Below are positions 1 through 5,178 of a stretch of DNA of 10,000 nt, piece by piece; position 1 is the first letter of the stretch, and every line of letters starts with the position of its first letter. Source of the stretch: Myxococcales bacterium (GTDB lineage: Bacteria; Myxococcota_A; Polyangia; Polyangiales; Houyiibacteriaceae); assembly GCA_020354595.1 (NCBI GenBank), contig CP070650.1, forward strand, positions 850,407-860,406, written 5' to 3'. A model generated the notes under the pieces. The model did no database searches. It was given only the letters and a program-made list of their open reading frames with translations, and had not been told where the DNA came from. The translations under genes and the position numbers were made by a program.

Positions 1-791
1 CCCCCGGCGAGCGCGAGCCCGAGCGAATTCAATCCAAGCGCCCGGCACGTCTCCTCGTGGCCGGGCGTCAAGGGCAGGGCGTCGGCCTGAAGCAGCGCGC
101 CGACTCCCGACGCCGTGCAGAGGTGCTGTAGGTCTTGAACGCATCCATCGGAGACGTCGACCGCGGCCGTCGCGACTTCGGCGAGGCGCTTGGCGGAGTG
201 GCCGTTCATGGGAGGCCGCCTCCACCGCTCGATGAAGCGTTTGGCGTGCTCCACATCCGTCCGACCGGAGTCGAGAATTGCAAAGCCGAGCGCAGCCGCG
301 CCCAACGTTCCCGTCACGTAGACCGAGTCGCCGGGTCGCGCGCCACTGCGGGTTACCGGTTCGCCGATCGGAAGCCCGAACACGGTCGTCGTAATCGACA
401 AGTTCTCGCCTGCGCTCAGGTTGCCTCCGATCACACGCGCACCGGTCGTGCGCGCCGCCCCCGCCAAGCCTTCGATGAGCTCTCGGAAATCTTGGTCTGG
501 AAAATAGGGCGGAAGCGTGAGCGCGGTCAACGAGGCGCTCGGCGCGGCTCCCATCGCCCAGACGTCGCTCACCGCAGCGGTCATCGCTCTTCGTCCCGCA
601 TCGCGACACGAGATCAGGTCGCCGCGAAAGTGCACTCCTTCGACCTGGGTGTCCACGGTGATGATCGTCGGACGGCTCCCGAAGTCGTAGACCGCCGCGT
701 CGTCGCCGATGCCGACGACGAGCCCATTTGAATCGCCATCCAGCTCGAAGCGAGTTTTCAGCCATTCGATCTTGGCGAACTCGTCACGCAT
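1..791 (-). CDS. thiL: Thiamine-monophosphate kinase ThiL (partial, C-terminus beyond left edge)
   Basis: ThiL phosphorylates thiamine monophosphate with ATP to make thiamine diphosphate, the cofactor, in the cytoplasm. Reading leftward from ATG at 791 gives 263 uninterrupted codons up to the window edge; the family is usually about 310-340 residues, so roughly 50-70 are missing. Visible family motifs are GIGDDAAV (residues 27-34, nucleotide and metal site), VDTQVEGVHF (46-55), SDVWAMGAAP (75-84), IGGN (121-124) and DVSDG (212-216). The order and spacing fit the ThiL/PurM-like (AIR synthase) fold. SelD, HypE and PurM share the fold but not the DTxVEGVHF signature. One oddity is Asn124, where most ThiL proteins have the metal-binding Asp of GGD. 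The start codon overlaps the last 8 bases of the upstream kinase gene (ATGCGTGA), suggesting coupled translation and a shared transcript. The functional link to the kinase is unclear; thiL may simply ride on the operon. Confidence 0.93.
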   Translation of the reverse strand, partial: MRDEFAKIEWLKTRFELDGDSNGLVVGIGDDAAVYDFGSRPTIITVDTQVEGVHFRGDLISCRDAGRRAMTAAVSDVWAMGAAPSASLTALTLPPYFPDQDFRELIEGLAGAARTTGARVIGGNLSAGENLSITTTVFGLPIGEPVTRSGARPGDSVYVTGTLGAAALGFAILDSGRTDVEHAKRFIERWRRPPMNGHSAKRLAEVATAAVDVSDGCVQDLQHLCTASGVGALLQADALPLTPGHEETCRALGLNSLGLALAG

Positions 792-2190
792 CGTCGTCGG
801 CCGCAGGAAGCGTCACCGTGAACAGTGTGCCCTGGCCCAGCGTGCTGGTCACTTCGATCTTGCCTTCGTGTCCATCGACGAGCTGCTTCACGATCGACAA
901 GCCGAGGCCCGCACCACCGTGCGTCCGCGTAGTGCCTGCGTCGACCTGATAGAAAGCGTCGAAAATCCTCGGGAGCTTGCCCTCTTCGATGCCCATGCCA
1001 GTGTCTCGGACAGTGAGGATGACCGCGGGTCGCGTTGTTGCGAACAGCGCCGACCCGAGGCCCGAAGGACCCCCGGTTTGTAGCTCGCCCGCTGCGGCCG
1101 ACAGCGTCACCGAGCCGCCCTCGCTCGTGAACTTCACGGCGTTGTCCGCGAGGTTGAGCAGAATCTGCCGGAGTCTCACCGAGTCCCCCCAGATCTTCGG
1201 CGTGTCTTCCGCCACGTCGATGTCGAGCGTGACGTTGCGGCGGTTGGCTGCTGGCACGATCGTGGAGGCCACGGCAGAGAGCAGGGCGCGCGCGTCGACC
1301 GCCTCGTGCTGAAGCTCGAGGTTCTGTGCCTCCAATCGCCCGAGGTCGAGGAGGCTGCTGATCAACCCGAGCAGCTCGTCGGCCTTTCCGCGAATCGTTT
1401 GAAGGAACTCGGTCTGGCCGTCGCTGAGCGCGCCCGCCGCGCCGCTTTCCAACATCTCCGTGTACCCGATGATCGAGGTCAGCGGAGTGCGGAGCTCGTG
1501 ACTCACCGTGGCGAGGAAAGTGGACTTCAGCTTGTCGAGCTGCTTGAGCTCCTCGTACGACTCCTTGAGCGCCTCGTTCTTTTCAGCGAGCTCCCGATAA
1601 TTCTCGCGTACGCTGGCGACCTGCATCGTCGAGGCCAGCTGCGCCCGATGCCCCGAAAAGACCAGGAGCTCGATCACGCCTTTCAAGTGGTCACAGAGCT
1701 GCATTGCGATGTCTTCACGGACCCGTGGCATTTGGTTGTAATGGCCGCGCACCGTGTTGGGATCGACCGCGCCGTCGACCGACGTCAGGGACGCCGGCGG
1801 CCCGTTCGATTCCGCGGGGAGATAAGGACCCACGATGAAGCGGCCAATTGGGCGCCCCTGATGCGCCAGAGGCACGACTCGATACACCGCGCCCGTGAAA
1901 CACGGGTGAACGACGAGCTCACCGTTCGGTTCGAGGTCGCGCACCGTCGCGACCGTCGCCGCGCACTGCTCCGCGCCATTCAAAAGGGTGTTGAGGTAGC
2001 TGCAAAGAGGCTGGTCTCGGTGGGCGTCCGCCAAGAGGTCTCCTTCGTGCGAAATCACACGGACTGGAATGCCGAATAGGTTGAAATACGACCTCGATAC
2101 CGAGGTTACCGAGTCTCTGCTGAGAACGTCCTCGAGCCGAACGACATCGCCCATCAAGATGTCCCCGCCGTGCGTTTCGTCGTGCATCAT
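784..2190 (-). CDS. Soluble PocR-domain sensor histidine kinase
   Basis: A 468-residue sensor kinase with no membrane segment or signal peptide, so probably cytoplasmic. Residues about 15-140 resemble the PocR ligand-binding domain: an 'isheGdlla' segment, then cysteines at 63, 76 and 97 and a PIGRFIVGPYLP strand. Known PocR domains are PAS-like sensors of small organic ligands; the ligand here is unknown. A predicted coiled coil (about 190-225) leads into the HisKA dimerisation helix with the H-box HELRTPL (phospho-acceptor His231). The ATPase domain shows an N-box (LADNAVKF, Asn350), G1 (DTGMGIE, from Asp396), an F-box-like FDAFYQ, and G2 (GGAGLGLS, 425-432), so it looks catalytically complete. 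There is no receiver domain, and no response regulator lies in the window. The ATG at 2190 overlaps the GTPase stop (ATGA). An in-frame ATG at 2154, with GGGGA about 7 bases upstream, is an alternative start. An upstream start at 2304 would lie wholly inside the GTPase gene and is unlikely. Confidence 0.9.
   Translation of the reverse strand: MMHDETHGGDILMGDVVRLEDVLSRDSVTSVSRSYFNLFGIPVRVISHEGDLLADAHRDQPLCSYLNTLLNGAEQCAATVATVRDLEPNGELVVHPCFTGAVYRVVPLAHQGRPIGRFIVGPYLPAESNGPPASLTSVDGAVDPNTVRGHYNQMPRVREDIAMQLCDHLKGVIELLVFSGHRAQLASTMQVASVRENYRELAEKNEALKESYEELKQLDKLKSTFLATVSHELRTPLTSIIGYTEMLESGAAGALSDGQTEFLQTIRGKADELLGLISSLLDLGRLEAQNLELQHEAVDARALLSAVASTIVPAANRRNVTLDIDVAEDTPKIWGDSVRLRQILLNLADNAVKFTSEGGSVTLSAAAGELQTGGPSGLGSALFATTRPAVILTVRDTGMGIEEGKLPRIFDAFYQVDAGTTRTHGGAGLGLSIVKQLVDGHEGKIEVTSTLGQGTLFTVTLPAADDDA
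2162..2166 (-). promoter_or_regulatory. Possible internal ribosome binding site for a shorter kinase form
   Basis: On the minus strand GGGGA lies about 7 bases before an in-frame ATG at 2154, giving a protein that begins MGDVVRLEDVL. The ATG pair at 2190/2187 has only GGAAGG, directly abutting the first ATG. Either start leaves the PocR domain intact. The overlapping ATGA at 2190 favours the longer form by coupling; the Shine-Dalgarno spacing favours the shorter one. Confidence 0.35.
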
Positions 2191-2861
2191 CCTTCCGCCC
2201 GCCTTGCGTCGTGTTTGAGCTGCGACTCGATCTCGCTCATGAAACGAAGCGGGCTGATGCCGAACTTCTCTTCCAGCCCGTGTTCTTCTTCCAGCTTGTT
2301 CCACGTTTCGCGAATCAAACCAATCAACGTCTGCATGACGCCATAACCCCGGGTCGCCACTGCCTTGTAGATCGGCTCGCGGCTCTGCTGCGCAATTGCC
2401 GCAAGCTCCTCGTCGGTTCGGATGTCATCCAAGTCCCGCTTGTTGAATTGAATGATGATTGGGATCCTCTCGGGATCGATCCCGTTGTCTTCGAGGTTCT
2501 TCTTCAGATTGAGAAACGACTCACGGTTGGCGTCGGCTTCGCTTCGCTGGGAGTCTGCGATGAACGCCACGCCGTCGGCGGCTTGGAGCACCAGTCGCCG
2601 CGTCGCGTCGTGCATAACCTGGCCTGGCACGGTGAAGAGCTTGAGTCTGATCTTGAGCCCACTTTGCGAGCTCATCGCGATCGGCAACATGTCGAAGAAC
2701 AGGGTGCGGTCATTTTGGGTCTCGAGGGTCATGAGCTCGCCGCAGGCGCTGGAAGTGCCGAGCCAGTGAATCGCCCGCAGGTTGCTGGTCTTACCGCTGA
2801 GCGCGGGCCCGTAGTAGACCAGCTTCACGGTGAGCTCCTTTGCGGCGAAATCTACCTGCAT
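2187..2861 (-). CDS. MglA-like small Ras-family GTPase
   Basis: A 224-residue GTPase resembling Myxococcus xanthus MglA, the cell-polarity switch, which is about 195 residues. The G1 P-loop is GPALSGKT (18-25; MglA has GPGLCGKT). Switch I is DRTLFFD (51-57), including Arg52, which aligns with the intrinsic arginine finger Arg53 of MglA. Switch II is TVPGQ (77-81): it lacks the Ras Asp, as MglA does, and keeps the catalytic Gln81. G4 is NKRD (140-143). All residues for GTP binding and hydrolysis are present. Residues about 190-224 form a charged, probably helical C-terminal extension (LEEEHGLEEKF onward) that MglA lacks. No MglB/Roadblock GAP gene is visible nearby. It lies 31 bases after the small anchored-protein gene and overlaps the kinase by 4 bases, which suggests shared signalling. 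The N-terminal length matches MglA, supporting the ATG at 2861, although no clear Shine-Dalgarno precedes it. The mglA symbol is withheld because this looks like a divergent paralogue subgroup. Confidence 0.9.
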   Translation of the reverse strand: MQVDFAAKELTVKLVYYGPALSGKTSNLRAIHWLGTSSACGELMTLETQNDRTLFFDMLPIAMSSQSGLKIRLKLFTVPGQVMHDATRRLVLQAADGVAFIADSQRSEADANRESFLNLKKNLEDNGIDPERIPIIIQFNKRDLDDIRTDEELAAIAQQSREPIYKAVATRGYGVMQTLIGLIRETWNKLEEEHGLEEKFGISPLRFMSEIESQLKHDARRAEG

Positions 2862-2892
2862 ACCGAGTCGCGGAGCCGCTCGCGATGGGTGT

Positions 2893-3237
2893 CTACCCCC
2901 GCATCAGGAGCCACACCCCAGCCCCCATCAACACCAACATGATAAAGAATGCGGCCCATGTCAGCGTCCTTTTGTGCTGCGTCGTCGCCGGCGCGACGCG
3001 CGTGTCCTCGAGCTGTTGCGTGGCGAGGGCGATGAGGGTGTCGATGTGCTCGGACGCATCCGCCGCCCGCGCCGGGTCGTTTTCGCGCACCTGGCGGTAG
3101 CGCTTTCCCGCTTCGGGCAGGCGCTCCAAGGCAATGCAAACGCCCACGAAGCGGCGATGCGCTTCTCGATTCCCCCAGTCGGCCTCGACCGCTGCCCAGG
3201 CTTCGTCGATCGGATCCACCGGGCACCAGACTAGCAT
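2893..3237 (-). CDS. Small protein with predicted C-terminal membrane anchor and helical (TPR-like) domain
   Basis: A protein of 114 residues from ATG at 3237. No named family was recognised with confidence. Residues 10-80 are helical and TPR-like in texture (DEAWAAVEADWGN, HRRFVGVCIALERLPEAGKRYRQV, then an Ala/Leu-rich helix). A Thr/Pro-containing linker precedes a hydrophobic segment at about 91-111 (LTWAAFFIMLVLMGAGVWLL) and a last three residues of MRG. This arrangement predicts a tail-anchored membrane protein with the helical domain in the cytoplasm. It is the first gene of the leftward operon, 31 bases ahead of the MglA-like GTPase, so it could tether or localise a partner at the membrane; that is inference. 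The start is uncertain: a GTG at 3219 would give 108 residues beginning MDPIDEAW, and an in-frame ATG at 3318 would add 27 unlikely residues. No strong ribosome binding site precedes any of these. Confidence 0.72.
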   Translation of the reverse strand: MLVWCPVDPIDEAWAAVEADWGNREAHRRFVGVCIALERLPEAGKRYRQVRENDPARAADASEHIDTLIALATQQLEDTRVAPATTQHKRTLTWAAFFIMLVLMGAGVWLLMRG

Positions 3238-3251
3238 GAGCCGGATATGAC

Positions 3252-3279
3252 AATTTAGGCGGAAAATTGGCTCATCAAA
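3252..3279 (-). promoter_or_regulatory. Possible promoter of the leftward signalling operon
   Basis: On the minus strand TTTGAT (3279-3274) and TAAATT (3257-3252) are separated by 16 bases and resemble sigma-70 -35 and -10 boxes. Transcription would then begin near 3245, leaving a leader of only about 8 bases before the ATG at 3237, or about 26 bases before the alternative GTG at 3219. The match is modest, and other sigma factors are possible. Confidence 0.3.
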
Positions 3280-3441
3280 GCCAGAATGGCCCCCCTCGAG
3301 GTCGCCGGGAACAACCACGCGGGCACGGCTCGTTCACCCTAGACAACCAGGTGATTCGACCCTCGCTTCCCACGTCCCATAACCACCTACATGAATTCGA
3401 AAAAACCTATTTAATTCTATCACTTGCACTGCAGAAAGAAG

Positions 3442-3471
3442 TTGACATCGGACGACCTCCAGCCGTAGCTT
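3442..3471 (+). promoter_or_regulatory. Sigma-70-type promoter of the dcw operon (PmraZ)
   Basis: A perfect TTGACA -35 box (3442-3447) is followed after 18 bases by TAGCTT (3466-3471), a weak match to TATAAT that keeps T1, A2 and T6. Start of transcription would be near 3478, directly before the TGGGA repeats. An AT-rich tract lies upstream (about 3400-3420). The -35 is convincing; the -10 is less so. Confidence 0.55.
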
Positions 3472-3480
3472 CCGACCTAG

Positions 3481-3495
3481 TGGGAAGTAGTGGGA
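3481..3495 (+). promoter_or_regulatory. Putative MraZ operator (two TGGGA boxes)
   Basis: Two direct TGGGA repeats (3481-3485 and 3491-3495) are separated by exactly 5 bases. E. coli MraZ binds direct TGGGN repeats with 5-base spacers just downstream of the mraZ transcription start, which is the same geometry relative to the promoter predicted here. E. coli has three boxes. The next position in register, TGTCA at 3501, is degenerate, so only two good boxes are present. Negative autoregulation of the dcw operon is the likely role. Confidence 0.7.
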
Positions 3496-3524
3496 TGAAG
3501 TGTCAAACCACCGCTCACTAAGAC

Positions 3525-3531
3525 GAGAGGG
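3525..3531 (+). promoter_or_regulatory. Ribosome binding site of mraZ (supports TTG start)
   Basis: GAGAGGG ends 5 bases before the TTG at 3537. It is the only plausible Shine-Dalgarno sequence nearby, and it places the start exactly at the residue where MraZ proteins conventionally begin (MFRGRYEHS). Confidence 0.65.
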
Positions 3532-3536
3532 TTAGG

Positions 3537-3989
3537 TTGTTCCGAGGACGCTACGAGCACAGCATCGACGCAAAGGGCCGCACCTCGGTTCCGGCGCGCT
3601 TCCGCGAAGTGATGCTTGCGCAGGGGGACTCCCGGCTGGTCCTGACGACCGGCTTGGACACCTGTCTCGTTGCCTACCCGATGACCGAGTGGCTCGCGTT
3701 CGAGAGGCGTCTTTCCGAGCTGCCGCAGTTCGATGCGGACGTCGTGACGCTCAAGCGAATCTACGTGTCGGGCGCGGTCGAATGCGAGCTCGACAAGGTT
3801 GGCAGAATCCTCATCCCGGCGGGGCTTCGCAAACACGCCCGCTTCGGCCGAGACGCACTCTGGGCCGGGATGGGGAGCTACATCGAGCTCTGGGCCAAGG
3901 CGAGCTTCGAAGATCTCCGCAAGGATGTTCTCAGCGATGAGGATCGCCGTTTGGGGATCGCCAAACGGCTAGCGGAGCTCGGCCTGTGA
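3537..3989 (+). CDS. mraZ: Transcriptional regulator MraZ
   Basis: MraZ is a DNA-binding, nucleoid-associated regulator that in E. coli represses its own promoter and so the dcw operon. The 150-residue length matches the family (about 140-152). The two tandem AbrB-like repeats each show their signature: MFRGRYEHSIDAKGR with VPARFRE (residues 1-24), and SGAVECELDKVGR with LIPAGLRKH (78-100). The DxKGR-type loops are the likely DNA contacts, at residues 11-15 and 86-90. The start is TTG, chosen because the protein then begins with the conserved MFRG and because a GAGAGGG site sits correctly upstream. It is the first gene of the cluster, and two TGGGA boxes in its own leader fit autoregulation. 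Its stop overlaps the rsmH start (GTGA). Confidence 0.96.
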   Translation: MFRGRYEHSIDAKGRTSVPARFREVMLAQGDSRLVLTTGLDTCLVAYPMTEWLAFERRLSELPQFDADVVTLKRIYVSGAVECELDKVGRILIPAGLRKHARFGRDALWAGMGSYIELWAKASFEDLRKDVLSDEDRRLGIAKRLAELGL

Positions 3990-4876
3990 GCGATTTCGAG
4001 CACGTCCCGGTGTTGCTCGACGAAGTGATGGAGCAGCTCGCGCCGGTTGCTGGCGGGGTCTACGCCGACGTGACGCTCGGCGGCGGAGGACATTCGCGTG
4101 CCATCTTGGAACGCACCGCACCCGATGGTCGATTGATCGGCACGGACCGAGACCCGAGCGCGTTGGAAGCGGCGGGCGCGGCGCTTCGGGACTTCGGCGA
4201 GCGAGTCGCGCTTCGCAAAGCACGCATCCGCGATCTGCGCGACGTGTTGGACGAGCTTCACATCGAGCATGTCGACGGGGTCGTGGCGGACCTCGGCGTG
4301 AGCTCCGCACAACTCGACCGAGAAGACCGCGGTTTTTCCCTCGCGAAAGAAGGCCCGATCGACATGCGCATGGACCCGACGGAGGGGGAGACCGCGCTCG
4401 GGCTCATCGGCCGAAGCAACGCCGAGGAGCTCGCCAACATCATCTATCAGTATGGCGAAGAGCATCGTTCGCGGCGTATCGCGCGGTCCCTCAAGCGCGC
4501 GTACGAAGAAGGCGAGCTCGAAACGACCGGCGACCTTCGGCGCGCGGTGCATCGTGCAACCGGACCCAAACGCGGTCGCATCGATCCCTCCACCAAAACC
4601 TTTCAGGCGCTGCGTATTGCGGTGAACGAAGAGCTAGCGGATCTCGAAGCGTTCCTGGGCTCGTTGCCGAGTGTTCTCAGAATCGGCGGCGTCGTGGTGG
4701 TCATCAGTTTCCACTCGCTCGAAGATCGAATGGTCAAACACACGTTCCGCGACAGCGAGGAGCTCGACCCGCTCACCAAACGTCCGATCATCGCCTCCGA
4801 CGAGGAACGCGAGCGCAATCCGCGAGCGCGGAGCGCGAAACTTCGCGCCGCTCGCCGGGTGGAGGTCAGCGCGTGA
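3986..4876 (+). CDS. rsmH: 16S rRNA (cytosine(1402)-N(4))-methyltransferase RsmH (MraW)
   Basis: RsmH uses S-adenosylmethionine to methylate N4 of C1402 in the decoding centre of 16S rRNA. The 296-residue protein shows the family signatures throughout: HVPVLLDEV (6-14), ADVTLGGGGHS (27-37, SAM-binding glycine loop), GTDRDPSAL (52-60), DLGVSSAQLD with RGFS (102-118), GPIDMRMD (123-130), YGEE (156-159), KTFQALRIAVNEEL (204-217), ISFHSLEDR (240-248) and NPRARSAKLRA (278-288). The length is slightly below E. coli RsmH (313). The GTG start overlaps the mraZ stop by 4 bases, with GGAG (3974-3977) 8 bases upstream inside mraZ. The position right after mraZ is the canonical dcw arrangement. Confidence 0.97.
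   Translation: MSDFEHVPVLLDEVMEQLAPVAGGVYADVTLGGGGHSRAILERTAPDGRLIGTDRDPSALEAAGAALRDFGERVALRKARIRDLRDVLDELHIEHVDGVVADLGVSSAQLDREDRGFSLAKEGPIDMRMDPTEGETALGLIGRSNAEELANIIYQYGEEHRSRRIARSLKRAYEEGELETTGDLRRAVHRATGPKRGRIDPSTKTFQALRIAVNEELADLEAFLGSLPSVLRIGGVVVVISFHSLEDRMVKHTFRDSEELDPLTKRPIIASDEERERNPRARSAKLRAARRVEVSA
4861..4865 (+). promoter_or_regulatory. Ribosome binding site of ftsL inside rsmH
   Basis: GGAGG lies 7 bases before the GTG at 4873, within the last codons of rsmH. It supports GTG as the ftsL start and suggests that terminating ribosomes re-initiate at the GTGA overlap. Confidence 0.6.
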
Positions 4877-5178
4877 AGAATCGCTTTCTGCTTCTGTGGT
4901 GCGTTGCGGTCTTCGCCACCGCCGCCGCATTCGTGGTGCATTTGTCGATTCGGTTCGAGACGGTACGCCTCGGCTACGAGGTGAGCGAAGAGCGCGACCG
5001 GCAGCGTGACCTCCTTCAGGATCGGCGATTGCTGTCGATCGAAGCCGCGACCCTTCGGCAAAGCGGCCGCATCGAGACCATCGCGCGCGGCACGCTAGGC
5101 ATGGAGGTTCCGAAGCCCACGCGCATCGTGACGATGGAAGAAGGCCGTCGAACGACCGCCGCAGGGAGGGTACGGTGA
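4873..5178 (+). CDS. ftsL: Cell division protein FtsL
   Basis: FtsL is a small bitopic divisome protein that pairs with FtsB and helps activate FtsW/FtsI septal synthesis. The 101-residue protein has a short cytoplasmic start (MKNR), one hydrophobic segment at about 5-23 (FLLLWCVAVFATAAAFVVHL), then a predicted periplasmic coiled coil rich in Glu/Arg/Leu (about 30-62). The juxtamembrane VRLGYEVS and the downstream RIETIARGTLGM with VPKP are typical of FtsL proteins in deltaproteobacteria. Sequence conservation in FtsL is low, so the call also rests on size, topology and its place between rsmH and ftsI. The GTG start overlaps the rsmH stop, and the stop overlaps the ftsI start; both are GTGA. 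Confidence 0.9.
   Translation: MKNRFLLLWCVAVFATAAAFVVHLSIRFETVRLGYEVSEERDRQRDLLQDRRLLSIEAATLRQSGRIETIARGTLGMEVPKPTRIVTMEEGRRTTAAGRVR
5163..5170 (+). promoter_or_regulatory. Ribosome binding site of ftsI inside ftsL
   Basis: AGGGAGGG ends 4 bases before the GTG at 5175 and is purine-rich within the last ftsL codons. It supports the GTG start that overlaps the ftsL stop. Confidence 0.55.

Larger units (their letters stand above)
3238..3536. other. Divergent intergenic control region
   Basis: About 300 bases without a convincing gene lie between the leftward signalling operon and the rightward dcw operon. The segment around 3391-3440 is clearly AT-rich compared with the GC-rich flanks, including a run of six A at 3400-3405 and TTTAATTCTAT around 3410-3420. 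It contains the dcw promoter, the putative MraZ operator, the mraZ ribosome binding site and perhaps a weak leftward promoter. Nothing resembling a structured RNA, repeat array or rho-independent terminator was seen. Confidence 0.8.

Noticed and set aside
135..731. Plus-strand open frame of 198 codons
   Set aside because: It is antisense to thiL, rich in Arg/Asp/His with no recognisable motif, and is a high-GC shadow of thiL.
2191..2304. Upstream start for the histidine kinase giving 506 residues
   Set aside because: The extra 38 residues lie entirely inside the GTPase gene, are Arg-rich as expected of an off-frame reading, and add no domain. The ATGA overlap at 2190 is a better start.
2887..2900. 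Short GGGT/ACCC inverted repeat after the small anchored-protein gene
   Set aside because: A 4-base-pair stem without a T-run is not a credible terminator, and the next gene starts 31 bases on in the same direction.
1306..2942. Plus-strand open frames at 1306-2079 and 2211-2942
   Set aside because: Both are antisense to the clearly recognisable kinase and GTPase genes and have no family motifs.
3334..3354. TCACC/GGTGA inverted repeat with 11-base loop
   Set aside because: Only 5 base pairs, with no T-run and no known operator match; easily chance.
3267..3521. 84-codon plus-strand frame in the intergenic region
   Set aside because: It spans the dcw promoter and TGGGA boxes, has no ribosome binding site or recognisable domain, and its AT-rich composition differs from real genes here.
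3878..4552. Minus-strand open frame of 224 codons
   Set aside because: It is antisense to rsmH and mraZ, both strongly supported, and its composition is that of a shadow frame.
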